Assembly (NCBI GenBank): GCA_963691705.1 | Contig: OY829537.1 | Coordinates: forward strand, 40,303,514 to 40,367,513 | Direction of reading: 5' to 3' | DNA from: Viola odorata | Taxonomy: Eukaryota; Streptophyta; Magnoliopsida; Malpighiales; Violaceae | DNA length: 64,000 bases | Shown here: positions 1 to 10,234 of the stretch, in pieces | Layout: the number at the start of each line of letters is the position of its first letter | Position numbering within the stretch: the first letter of the stretch is position 1 | Made by a program: the position numbers and the translations under genes | Notes under the pieces: model-generated | What the model was told of the DNA's origin: nothing | Databases searched by the model: none | What the model saw: the letters and a program-made list of their open reading frames with translations, nothing else

Positions 1-3
1 AAA

Positions 4-54
4 GGTACTCAGGCGCGGCTATCGCAGTCACGGACGCTGATGCAGAAATGTAAA
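4..54 (+). repeat. Monomer type D (GGTACTCAGGCGCGG form)
   Basis: Starts GGTACTCAGGCGCGGC; the rest is type A. It usually lies one or two units before an F1 monomer, or follows type B/A units bearing GGGTGAGGCTATCGCCG. One derivative, directly before some F1 monomers, ends GAGGCAGAAACGTAAA (near 6,660, 23,003, 27,941, 33,184, 47,130, 55,835, 58,788 and 60,570). A central-zone derivative reads AATGGTACTCACGCGCGG. Confidence 0.92.
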
Positions 55-104
55 GGTATCCGGGCGAGGCTAGCGCAATCACGGATCCTGATGAAGAAAA
101 TAAA
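55..104 (+). repeat. Monomer type F1 (50 bp, BamHI-bearing)
   Basis: First F1 copy. Compared with type A it has CTAGCGCAATCACGG, then GGATCCTGATGAAG, and ends GAAAATAAA, one base shorter than GAAATGTAAA. It contains NheI (GCTAGC) and BamHI (GGATCC) sites and an AATAAA. In the copies I read, the next unit starts GGTATTCGGG, so F1 and its right neighbour were amplified together. The lost base shifts every reading frame by one. Confidence 0.93.
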
Positions 105-155
105 GGTATTCGGGCGAGGCTATCGCAGTCACGGACGCTGATGCAGAAATGTAAA

Positions 156-206
156 GGTATCCGGGCGAGGCTATCGTAGTCACGGATGCTGATGTAGAAA
201 TGTAAA
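156..206 (+). repeat. Monomer type E (GATGCTGATGTAG form)
   Basis: Has TCGTAGTCACGG (or TCGTAGGCACGG) followed by GGATGCTGATGTAGAAATG. C22 to T and C40 to T each create TAG in the plus frame. C32 to T turns a CpG into TpG, the change expected from deamination of methylated cytosine. Type C usually follows immediately. Confidence 0.92.
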
Positions 207-257
207 GGTATTCAGGCGAGGCTATCGCAGTCACGTACGCTGATGCAGAAATGTAAA

Positions 258-308
258 GGAATCCGGGCGAGGCTATCGTAGTCACGGATACTGATACAGA
301 AAAGTAAA
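258..308 (+). repeat. Monomer type B (GGAATCC / GATACTGATAC form)
   Basis: Reference copy of the second major type. It differs from type A at six bases: T3 to A, C22 to T, C32G33 to TA, G39 to A, and T46 to A, giving GGAATCCGGG, TCGTAGTCACGG, GGATACTGATACAG and AAAAGTAAA. It has 24 G/C of 51 and contains a short internal duplication (GATAC-T-GATAC). C22 to T makes a TAG in the plus frame, which interrupts plus-strand open frames. A relative at 602-652 region and elsewhere reads GATACACAAAAG. Confidence 0.93.
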
Positions 309-359
309 GGAATCCGGGTGAGGCTATCGTAGGCACGGATGCTGATGTAGAAATGTAAA

Positions 360-410
360 GGTATTCAGGCGAGGCTATCGCAGTCACGGACGCTGATGCA
401 GAAATGTAAA
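360..410 (+). repeat. Monomer type C (GGTATTCAGG form)
   Basis: Starts GGTATTCAGGCGAGG instead of GGTATCCGGGCGAGG and is otherwise like type A. A frequent sub-form has CACGTACGCTG, where G30 to T creates a CGTACG (BsiWI) palindrome. Type C nearly always follows type E (ending GATGTAGAAATG), so E-C is a recurring pair across the window. Confidence 0.92.
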
Positions 411-3137
411 GGTATCCGGGCGAGGTTGTCGTAGTCACGGATACTGATACAGAAAAGTCAAGGAATCCGGGCGAGGCTATCGCAGTCACGGACGCTGATG
501 CAGAAATGTAAAGGAATCCGAGCGAGGCTATCGTAGTCACGGATACTGATACAGAAAAGTAAAGGAATCCGGGCGAGGCTATCCTAGTCACGGATACTGA
601 TACACAAAAGTAAAGGAATCCGGGCGAGGCTATCGTAGTCACGGATGCTGATGTAGAAATGTAAAGGTATTCAGTCGAGGCTATCGCAGTCACGGACGCT
701 GATGCAGAAATGTAAAGGTATCCGGGCGAGGCTGTTGCAGTCACGGATACTGATACAGAAAAGTAAAGGAATCCGGGCGAGGCTATCGCAGTCACGGACG
801 CTGATGCAGAAATGTAAAGGTATCCGGGCGAGGCTATCGCAGTCACGGACGCTGATGCAGAAAAGTAAAGGTATCCGGGCGAGCCTATCGCAGTCATGGA
901 CTCTGATGCAGAAATGTAAAGGAATCCGAGCGAGGCTATCGTAGTCACGGATACTGATACAGAAAAGTTAAGGAATCCGGGCGAGGCTATCGTAGTCACG
1001 GATGCTGATGTAGAAATGTAAAGGTATTCAGGCGAGGCTATCGCAGTCACGGACGCTGATGCAGAAACGTAAAGGTATCCGGGCGAGGCTGTCGCAGTCA
1101 CTGATACTAATACAGAAAAGTAAAGGAATCCGGGTGAGGCTATCGCCGTCACGGACGCTGATGCAGAAATGTAAAGGTATCCGGGCGAGGCTAGCGCAAT
1201 CACGGATCCTGATGAAGAAATTAAAGGTATTCGGGCGAGGCTATCGCAGTCACGTACGCTGATGCAGAAATGTAAAGGTATCTGGGCGAGGCTGTCGCAG
1301 TCACGGATACTGATACAGAAATGTAAAGGTATCCGGGCGAGGCTTTCGCAGTCACGGACGCTGATGCAGAAATGTAAAGGTATCCGGGCGAGGCTAGCGC
1401 AATCATGGATCTTGATGAAGAAAATAGAGGTATCCGGGCGAGGCTATCGCAGTCACGGACAATGATGCAGAAATGTAAAGATATCCGGGCGAGGCTATCG
1501 TAGTCACGGATGCTGATGTAGAAATGTAAAGGTATTCAGGCGAGGCTATCGCAGTCACGGACGCTGATGCAGAAATGTAAAGGTATCCGGGCGAGGCTGT
1601 CGCAGTCACGGATACTGATACAGAAATGTAAAGGTATCCGGGCAAGACTTTCGCAGTCACGGACGCTGATGCAGAAATGTAAAAGTATCCGGGCGAGGCT
1701 GTCGCAGTCACTGATACTGATACAGAAAAGTAAAGGAATCCGGGTGAGGCTATCGCCGTCACGGACGCTGATGCAGAAATGTAAAGGTACTCAGGCGCGG
1801 CTATCGCAGTCACGGACGCTGATGCAGAAATGTAAAGGTATCCGGGCGAGGCTAGCGCAATCACGGATCCTGATGAAGAAAATAAAGGTATTCGGGCGAG
1901 GCTATCGCAGTCACGGACGCTGATGCAGAAATGTAAAGGTATCCGGGCGAGGCTATCGTAGTCACGGATGCTGATGTAGAAATGTAAAGGTATTCAGGCG
2001 AGGCTATCGCAGTCACGTACGCTGATGCAGAAATGTAAAGGAATCCGGGCGAGGCTATCGTAGTCACGGATACTGATACAGAAAAGTAAAGGAATCCGGG
2101 CGAGGCTATCGTAGGCACGGATGCTGATGCAGAAATGTAAAGGTATTCAGGCGAGGCTATCGCAGTTACGGACGCTGATGCAGAAATGTAAAGGTATCCG
2201 GGCGAGGTTGTCGCAGTCACGGATACTGATACAGAAAAGTAAAGGAATCCGGGCGAGGCTATCGCAGTCACGGACGCTGATGCAGAAATGTAAAGGAATC
2301 CGAGCGAGGCTATCGTAGTCACGGCTATTGATACAGAAAAGTAAAGGAATCCGGGCGAGGCTATCGTAGTCACGGATACTGATACACAAAAGTAAAGGAA
2401 TCCGGGCGAGGCTATCGTAGTCACGGATGCTGATGTAGAAATGTAAAGGTATTCAGGCGAGGCTATCGCAGTCACGGACGCTGATGCAGAAATGTAAAGG
2501 TATCCGGGCGAGGCTGTCGCAGTCACGGATACTGATACAGAAAAGTAAAGGAATCCGGGCGAGGCTATCGCAGTCACGGACGCTGATGTAGAAATGTAAA
2601 GGTATCCGGGCGAGGCTGTCGTAGTCACGGATACTGATACAGAAAAGTAAAGGTATCCAGGCGAGGCTGTCTCAGTCACGGATACTGATACAGAAAAGTA
2701 AAGGAATCCGGGCGAGGCTATCGCAGTCACGGACGCTGATGCAAAAAAGTAAAGGTATCCGGGCGAGCCTATCGCAGTCATGGACTCTGATGCAGAAATG
2801 TAAAGTAATCCGAGCGAGGCTATCGTAGTCACGGATACTGATACAGAAAAGTAAAGGAATCCGGGCGAGGCTATCGTAGTCACGGATGCTGATGTAGAAA
2901 TGTAAAGGTATTCAGGCGAGGCTATCGCAGTCACGGTCGCTGATGCAGAAATGTAAAGGTATCCGGGCGAGGCTGTCGCAGTCACTGATACTGATACAGA
3001 AAAGTAAAGGAATCCGGGTGAGGCTATTGCCGTCACGGACGCTGATGCAGAAATGTAAAGGTACTCAGGCGCGACTATCGCAGACACGGACGCTGATGCA
3101 GAAATGTAAAGGTATCCGGGCGAGGCTAGCGCAATCA

Positions 3138-3443
3138 CGGATCCTGATGAAGAAAATAAAGGTATTCGGGCTAGGCTATCGCAGTCACGGACGCTGATGC
3201 AGAAATGTAAAGGTATCCGTGCGAGGCTATCGTAGTCACGGATGCTGATGTAGAAATGTAAAGGTATTCAGGCGAGGCTATCGCAGTCACGTACGCTGAT
3301 GCAGAAATGTAAAGGTATCTGGGCGAGGCTGTCGCAGTCACGGATACTGATACAGAAATGTAAAGGTATCCGGGCGAGGCTTTCGCAGTCACGGACGCTG
3401 ATGCAGAAATGTAAAGGTATCCGGGCGAGGCTAGCGCAATCAT
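3138..3443 (+). repeat. 6-monomer F1-to-F2 block (305 bp), one of 20
   Basis: The commonest F gap. It starts at J = 3,138, 4,359, 6,702, 9,553, 15,766, 16,987, 19,431, 23,045, 27,983, 33,228, 40,506, 47,174, 48,395, 51,094, 52,214, 55,879, 57,100, 58,832, 60,614 and 61,835. The order inside is F1, GGTATTCGGG unit, A or E, C or G, GGTATCTGGG unit with CTGTCG, then CTTTCG unit, then F2. Block content is highly conserved; variation is mainly C versus G in the third or fourth unit. Confidence 0.88.
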
Positions 3444-3465
3444 GGATCTTGATGAAGAAAATAAA
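3416..3465 (+). repeat. Monomer type F2 (50 bp, CATGGATCTTG form)
   Basis: Differs from F1 by two C-to-T changes: CATGG for CACGG and GATCTTG for GATCCTG. It therefore lacks the BamHI site and has an ATG on the minus strand where F1 has GTG. The next unit usually starts GGTATCCGGG, not GGTATTCGGG; the F2 with J = 54,759 is an exception, followed by GGAATCCGGG. F1 and F2 share the same one-base deletion and so descend from a single event. Confidence 0.92.
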
Positions 3466-3719
3466 GGTATCCGGGCGAGGCTATCGCAGTCACGGATACT
3501 GATACAGAAATGTAAAGGTACTCAGGCGCGGCTTTCGCAGTCACGTACGCTGATGCAGAAATGTAAAGGTATCTGGGCGAGGCTGTCGCAGTCACGGATA
3601 CTGATACAGAAATGTAAAGGTATCCGGGCGAGGCTTTCGCAGTCACGGACGCTGATGCAGAAATGTAAAGGTATCCGGGCGAGGCTAGCGCAATCATGGA
3701 TCTTGATGAAGAAAACAAA

Positions 3720-3770
3720 GGTATCCGGGCGAGGCTATCGCAGTCACGGACGCTGATGCAGAAATGTAAA
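3720..3770 (+). repeat. Monomer type A (reference consensus unit)
   Basis: Exact copy of the commonest unit; a second follows at 3771-3821. Markers are GGTATCCGGG at the start, CTATCGCAGTCACGG in the middle and GATGCAGAAATGTAAA at the end. It has 28 G/C of 51 and CpGs at unit positions 7, 11, 20, 28 and 32. Sub-forms replace CTATCG with CTGTCG, CTTTCG or TTGTCG, or start GATATCCGGG (an EcoRV site). The other types are easiest to read as departures from this one. Confidence 0.95.
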
Positions 3771-4483
3771 GGTATCCGGGCGAGGCTATCGCAGTCACGG
3801 ACGCTGATGCAGAAATGTAAAGCTTTCCGGGCGAGGCTATCGTAGGCACGGATGCTGATGTAGAAATGTAAAGGTATTCAGGCGAGGCTATCGCAGTCAC
3901 GGACGCTGATGCAGAAATGTAAAGGTATCCGGGCGAGGTTGTCGCAGTCGCGGATACTGATACAGAAAAGTAAAGGAATCCGGGCGAGGCTATCGCAGTC
4001 ACGGACGCTGATGCAGAAATGTAAAGGAATCCGAGCGAGGCTATCGTAGTCACGGATACTGATACAGAAAAGTAAAGGAATCCGGGCGAGGCTATCGTAG
4101 GCACGGATGCTGATGTAGAAATGTAAAGGTATTCAGGCGAGGCTATCGCAGTCACGGACGCTGATGCAGAAATGTAAAGAAATCCGGGCGAGGCTGTCGC
4201 AGTCACTGATAGTGATACAGAAAAGTAAAGGAACCCGGGTGAGGCTATCGGCGTCACGGACGCTGATGCAGAAATGTAAAGGTACTCAGGCGCGGCTATC
4301 GCAGTCACGGACGCTGATGCAGAAATGTAAAGGTATCCGGGCGAGGCTTGCGCAATCACGGATCCTGATGAAGAAAATAAAGGTATTCGGGCGAGGCTAT
4401 CGCAGTCACGGATGCTGATGCAGAAATGTAAAGGTATCCGGGTGAGGCTATCGTAGTCACGGATGCTGATGTAGAAATGTAAA

Positions 4484-4534
4484 GGTATTCAGGACAGGCT
4501 ATCGCAGTCACGTACGCTGATGCAGAAATGTATA
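4484..4534 (+). repeat. Monomer type G (TTCAGGACAGG sub-form of C)
   Basis: A type C derivative in which CAGGCGAGG has become CAGGACAGG; it also carries the CACGTACG change. It recurs at the same place in 6- and 10-monomer blocks, for example near 9,680, 17,111, 21,183, 21,387, 24,849, 25,054, 26,479 and 30,092. This copy also has a private ATGTATAGG at its end, shared with the duplicate 12,628 bases downstream. Confidence 0.9.
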
Positions 4535-7500
4535 GGTATCTGGGCGAGGCTGTCGCAGTCACGGATACTGATACAGAAATGTAAAGGTATCCGGGCGAGG
4601 CTTTCGCAGTCACGGACGCTGATGCAGAAATGTAAAGGTATCCGGGTGAGGCTAGCGCAATCATGGATCTTGATGAAGAAAATAAAGGTATCCGGGCGAG
4701 GCTATCGCAGTCACGGACAATGATGCAGAAATGTAAAGATATCCGGGCGAGGCTATCGTAGTCACGGATGCTGATGTAGAAATGTAAAGGTATTCAGGCG
4801 AGGCTATCGCAGTCACGGACGCTGATGCAGAAATGTAAAGGTATCCGGGCGAGGCTGTCGCAGTCACGGATACTGATACAGAAATGTAAAGGTATCCGGG
4901 CGAGGCTTTCGCAGTCACGGACGCTGATGCAGAAATGTAAAAGTATCCGGGCGAGGCTGTCGCAGTCACTGATACTGATACAGAAAAGTAAAGGAATCCG
5001 GGTGAGGCTATCGCCGTCACGGACGCTGATGCAGAAATGTAAAGGTACTCAGGCGCGGCTATCGCAGTCACGGACGCTGATGCAGAAATGTAAAGGTATC
5101 CGGGCGAGGCTAGCGCAATCACGGATCCTGATGAAGAAAATAAAGGTATTCGGGCGAGGCTATCGCAGTCACGGACGCTGATGCAGAAATGTAAAGGTAT
5201 CCGGGCGAGGCTATCGTAGTCATGGATGCTGATGTAGAAATGTAAAGGTATTCAGGCGAGGCTATCGCAGTCACGTACGCTGATGCAGAAATGTAAAGGA
5301 ATCCGGGCGAGGCTATCGTAGGCACGGATGCTGATACAGAAAAGTAAAGGAATCCGGGCGAGGCTATCGTAGGCACGGATGCTGATACAAAAAAGTAAAG
5401 GAATCCGGGCGAGGCTATCGTAGGCACGGATGCTGATGCAGAAATGTAAAGGTATCCGGGCGAGGTTGTCGCAGTCACGGATACTGATACAGAAAAGTAA
5501 AGGAATCCGGGCGAGGCTATCGCAGTCACGGACGCTGATGCAGAAATGTAAAGGAATCCGAGCGAGGCTATCGTAGTCACGGATACTGATACAGAAAAGT
5601 AAAGGAATCCGGGCGAGGCTATCGTAGTCACGGATACTGATACACAAAAGTAAAGGAATCCGGGCGAGGCTATCGTAGTCACGGATGCTGATGTAGAAAT
5701 GTAAAGGTATTCAGGCGAGGCTATCGCAGTCACGGACGCTGATGCAGAAATGTAAAGGTATCCGGGCGAGGCTATCGTAGTCACGGATGCTGATGTAGAA
5801 ATGTAAAGGTATTCAGGCGAGGCTATCGCAGTCACGTACGCTGATGCAGAAATGTAAAGGAATCCGGGCGAGGCTATCGTAGTCACGGATACTGATACAG
5901 AAAAGTAAAGGAATCCGGGCGAGGCTATCGTAGGCACGGATGCTGATGTAGAAATGTAAAGGTATTCAGGCGAGGCTATCGCAGTCACGGACGCTGATGC
6001 AGAAATGTAAAGGTATCCGGGCGAGGTTGAAGCAGTCACGGATACTGATACAGAAAAGTAAAGGAATCCGGGCGAGGCTATCGTAGTCACGGATACTGAT
6101 ACACAAAAGTAAAGGAATCCGGGCGAGGCTATCGTAGTCACGGATGCTGATGTAGAAATGTAAAGGTATTCAGGCGAGGCTATCGCAGTCACGGACGCTG
6201 ATGCAGAAATGTAAAGGAATCCGAGCGAGGCTATCGTAGTCACGGATACTGATACAGAAAAGTAAAGGTATCCGGGCGAGCCTATCGCAGTCATGGACTC
6301 TGATGCAGAAATGTAAAGTAATCCGAGCGAGGCTATCGTAGTCACGGATACTGATACAGAAAAGTAAAGGAATCCGGGCGAGGCTATCGTTGTCACGGAT
6401 ACTGATACAGAAAAGTAAAGGAATCCGGGCGAGGCTATCGTAGTCACGGATGCTGATGTAGAAATGTAAAGGTATTCAGGCGAGGCTATCGCAGTCACGG
6501 ACGCTGATGCAGAAATGTAAAGGTATCCGGGCGAGGCTGTCGCAGTCACTGATACTGATACAGAAAAGTAAAGGAATCCGGGTGAGGCTATCGCCGTCAC
6601 GGACGCTGATGCAGAAATGTAAAGGTACTCAGGCGCGGCTATCGCAGTCACGGACGCTGAGGCAGAAACGTAAAGGTATCCGGGCGAGGCTAGCGCAATC
6701 ACGGATCCTGATGAAGAAAATAAAGGTATTCGGGCGAGGCTATCGCAGTCACGGACGCTGATGCAGAAATGTAAAGGTATCCGGGCGAGGCTATCGTAGT
6801 CACGGAGGCTGATGTAGAAATGTAAAGGTATTCAGGCGAGGCTATCGCAGTCACGTACGCTGATGCAGAAATGTAAAGGTATCTGGGCGAGGCTGTCGCA
6901 GTCACGGATACTGATACAGAAATGTAAAGGTATCCGGGCGAGGCTTTCGCAGTCACGGACGCTGATGCAGAAATGTAAAGGTATCCGGGCGAGGCTAGCG
7001 CAATCATGGATCTTGATGAAGAAAATAAAGGTATCCGGGCGAGGCTATCGCAGTCACGGATACTGATACAGAAATGTAAAGGTACTCAGGCGCGGCTTTC
7101 GCAGTCACGTACGCTGATGCAGAAATGTAAAGGTATCCGGGCGAGGCTGTCGCAGTCACGGATACTGATACAGAAATGTAAAGGTATCCGGGCGAGGCTT
7201 TCGCAGTCACGGACGCTGATGCAGAAATGTAAAGGTATCCGGGCGAGGCTACCGCAATCATGGATCTTGATGAAGAAAATAAAGGTATCCGGGCGAGGCT
7301 ATCGCAGTCACGGACGCTGATGCAGAAATGTAAAGGTATCCGGGCGAGGCTATCGCAGTCACGGACGCTGATGCAGAAATGTAAAGATATCCGGGCGAGG
7401 CTATCGTAGGCACGGATGCTGATGTAGAAATGTAAAGGTATTCAGGCGAGGCTATCGCAGTCACGGACGCTGATGCAGAAATGTAAAGGTATCCGGGCGA

Positions 7501-7792
7501 GGCTATCACAGTCACGGATACTGATACAGAAATGTAAAGGTACTCAGGCGCGGCTTTCGCAGTCACGTACGCTGATGCAGAAATGTAAAGGTATCTGGGC
7601 GAGGCTGTCGCAGTCACGGATACTGATACAGAAATGTAAAGGTATCCGGGCGAGGCTTTCGCTGTCACGGACGCTGATGCAGAAATGTAAAGGTATCCGG
7701 GCGAGGCTAGCGCAATCATGGATCTTGATGAAGAAAATAAAGGTATCCGGGCGAGGCTATCGCAGTCACGGACGCTGATGCAGAAATGTAAA

Positions 7793-7842
7793 GATATCCG
7801 GGCGAGCTATCGTAGGCACGGATGCTGATGTAGAAATGTAAA
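7793..7842 (+). repeat. 50-bp monomer with a second, independent one-base deletion
   Basis: Reads GATATCCGGGCGAGCTATCG where other units have GGGCGAGGCTATCG, so one G is missing. This explains why the 7719-9553 gap is 36 x 51 - 2. It is unrelated to the F deletion. The only other copy, at 20,522-20,571, lies 12,729 bases downstream in the duplicated segment. Confidence 0.92.
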
Positions 7843-8229
7843 GGTATTCAGGCGAGGCTATCGCAGTCACGGACGCTGATGCAGAAATGTAAAGGTATCC
7901 GGGCGAGGTTGTCGCAGTCACGGATACTGATACAGAAAAGTAAAGGAATCCGGGCGAGGCTATCGCAGTCACGGACGCTGATGCAGAAATGTAAAGGAAT
8001 CCGAGCGAGGCTATCGTAGTCACGGATACTGATACAGAAAAGTAAAGGAATCCGGGCGAGGCTATCGTAGGCACGGATGCTGATGTAGAAATGTAAAGGT
8101 ATTCAGGCGAGGCTATCGCAGTCACGTACGCTGATGCAGAAATGTAAAGGAATCCGGGCGAGGCTATCGTAGTCACGGATACTGATATAGAAAAGTAAAG
8201 GAATCCGGGTGAGGCTATCGTAGGCACGG

Positions 8230-8618
8230 ATGCTGATGTAGAAATGTAAAGGTATTCAGGCGAGGCTATCGCAGTCACGGACCCTGATGCAGAAATGTAA
8301 AGGTATCCGGGCGAGGCTGTTGCAGTCACGGATACTGATCCAGAAAAGTAAAGGAATCCGGGCGAGGCTATCGCAGTCACGGACGCTGATGCAGAAATGT
8401 AAAGGTATCCGGGCGAGGCTGTCGTAGTCACGGATACTGATACAGATAAGTAAAGGTATCCAGGCGAGGCTGTCTCAGTCACGGATACTGATACAGAAAA
8501 GTAAAGGAATCCGGGCGAGGCTATCGCAGTCACGGACGCTGATGCAGAAAAGTAAAGGTATCCGGGCGAGCCTATCGCAGTCATGGACTCTGATGCAGAA
8601 ATGTAAAGGTATCCGGGC
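8230..8618 (+). repeat. 12-monomer (612-bp) internal duplication, copy 1
   Basis: Matches 8,842-9,230 at offset 612. Both copies share GGGCGAGCCTATCGCAG with CATGGACTCTGATGC, the rare ACAGATAAGTAAAGG (near 8,448 and 9,056) and GGCTGTTGCAGTCACGG. The rare ACAGATAAG tract shows common descent. This inflates the 7,719-9,553 gap to 36 monomers. Confidence 0.8.
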
Positions 8619-8841
8619 GAGGTTGTCGCAGTCACGGATACTGATACAGAAAAGTCAAGGAATCCGGGCGAGGCTATCGCAGTCACGGACGCTGATGCAG
8701 AAATGTAAAGGAATCCGAGCGAGGCTATCGTAGTCACGGATACTGATACAGAAAAGTAAAGGAATCCGGGCGAGGCTATCGTAGTCACGGATACTGATAC
8801 ACAAAAGTAAAGGAATCCGGGCGAGGCTATCGTAGTCACGG

Positions 8842-9230
8842 ATGCTGATGTAGAAATGTAAAGGTATGCAGTCGAGGCTATCGCAGTCACGGACGCTGAT
8901 GCAGAAATGTAAAGGTATCCGGGCGAGGCTGTTGCAGTCACGGATACTGATACAGAAAAGTAAAGGAATCCGGGCGAGGCTATCGCAGTCACGGACGCTG
9001 ATGCAGAAATGTAAAGGTATCCGGGCGAGGCTGTCGTAGTCACGGATACTGATACAGATAAGTAAAGGTATCCAGGCGAGGCTGTCTCAGTCACGGATAC
9101 TGATACAGAAAAGTAAAGGAATCCGGGCGAGGCTATCGCAGTCACGGACGCTGATGCAGAAAAGTAAAGGTATCCGGGCGAGCCTATCGCAGTCATGGAC
9201 TCTGATGCAGAAATGTAAAGGAATCCGAGC
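8842..9230 (+). repeat. 12-monomer internal duplication, copy 2
   Basis: Partner of 8,230-8,618. It has a private GGTATGCAGTCGAGG near 8,865. To the right it continues into a tract with AAAAGTTAAGGAATCC (near 9,265), which is also found near 965, 11,199 and 13,593. That tract therefore belongs to the same family as the 22-monomer gaps. Confidence 0.8.
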
Positions 9231-10234
9231 GAGGCTATCGTAGTCACGGATACTGATACAGAAAAGTTAAGGAATCCGGGCGAGGCTATCGTAGTCACGG
9301 ATGCTGATGTAGAAATGTAAAGGTATTCAGGCGAGGCTATCGCAGTCACGGACGCTGATGCAGAAACGTAAAGGTATCCGGGCGAGGCTGTCGCAGTCAC
9401 TGATACTGATACAGAAAAGTAAAGGAATCCGGGTGAGGCTATCGCCGTCACGGACGCTGATACAGAAATGTAAAGGTTCTCAGGCGCGGCTATCGCAGTC
9501 ACGGACGCTGATGCAGAAATGTAAAGGTATCCGGGCGAGGCTAGCGCAATCACGGATCCTGATGAAGAAATTAAAGGTATTCGGGCGAGGCTATCGCAGT
9601 CACGTACGCTGATGCAGAAATGTAAAGGTATCCGGGCGAGGCTATCGTAGTCACGGATGCTGATGTAGAAATGTAAGGGTATTCAGGACAGGCTATCGCA
9701 GTCACGTACGCTGATGCAGAAATGTAAAGGTATCTGGGCGAGGCTGTCGCAGTCACGGATACTGATACAGAAATGTAAAGGTATCCGGGCGAGGCTTTCG
9801 CAGTCACGGACGCTGATGCAGAAATGTAAAGGTATCCGGGCGAGGCTAGCGCAATCATGGCTCTTGATGAAGAAAATAAAGGTATCCGGGCGAGGCTATC
9901 GCAGTCACGGACAATGATGCAGAAATGTAAAGATATCCGGGCGAGGCTATCGTAGTCACGGATGCTGATGTAGAAATGTAAAGGTATTCAGGCGAGGCTA
10001 TCGCAGTCACGGACGCTGATGCAGAAATGTAAAGGTATCCGGGCGAGGCTGTCGCAGTCACGGATACTGATACAGAAATATAAAGGTATCCGGGCAAGAC
10101 TTTCGCAGTCACGGACGCTGATGCAGAAATGTAAAAGTATCCGGGCGAGGCTGTCGCAGTCACTGATACTGATACAGAAAAGTAAAGGAATCCGGGTGAG
10201 GCTATCGCCGTCACGGACGTTGATGCAGAAATGT

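Larger units (their letters stand above)
1..8125 (+). repeat. Left-zone duplicated segment, copy 1
   Basis: Matches 10,235 onward. The offset is 10,234 for positions 1 to about 2,604, and 12,628 for about 211 to 6,700. After a 101-bp insertion in the other copy it becomes 12,729, up to about 8,125. The F-gap series 22, 4, 9, 25, 6, 5, 13, 6, 9, 31 monomers recurs in order. Private markers are shared, including CGGCTATTGATACAG (near 2,320), AAGCTT at 3,820-3,825 and the one-base deletion at 7,793-7,842. Point differences I noticed are few, such as GATGCAG versus GATGTAG near 2,130 and CAGTTACGG versus CAGTCACGG near 2,167. Confidence 0.9.
7766..9553 (-). other. Longest open frame (595 codons), a repeat by-product
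   Basis: The minus strand reads a 17-residue repeat (core SPGYLYISASASVTAIA), rich in Ser, Ala, Val, Thr and Tyr with almost no charged residues. The frame is open through nearly every 51-bp unit and stops only where the one-base-short units shift it. Here it ends in the 7,793-7,842 deletion unit after ARPDIF. Other long tracts are 12,095-13,831 (578 codons) and 5,119-6,702 (527). I do not call it a gene. A second minus frame and a plus frame (core MQKCKGIRARLSQSRTL) are open over long stretches too. Types A and B differ in five codons of this frame, all amino-acid changing. No splice, promoter or start context stands out. Confidence 0.8.

Noticed and set aside
79..1203. Long minus-strand open frame (374 codons) as a repetitive secreted or silk-like protein gene
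   Set aside because: It is one of dozens of such tracts ending at every 50-bp unit. It starts and stops within the repeat with no flanking gene structure, other frames are open as well, and type differences are amino-acid changing. A protein gene would not need about 111 in-array frame breaks.
4290..4340. Transposon termini or target-site duplications at duplication joins
   Set aside because: Joins fall inside monomers at equivalent positions, with no inverted repeats or foreign sequence. Unequal exchange explains them.
4483..4540. tRNA, rRNA or structured RNA genes
   Set aside because: No cloverleaf, conserved rRNA core or stable hairpin was seen. The short palindromes (CGTACG, ACCCGGGT, GATATC) are type-specific point variants.
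5252..5647. Second minus-strand frame (CISIRDYDSLARIPLLF type, 131 codons)
   Set aside because: Same explanation: a third frame of a 51-bp unit that happens to lack stops in some types, overlapping the other minus frame completely.
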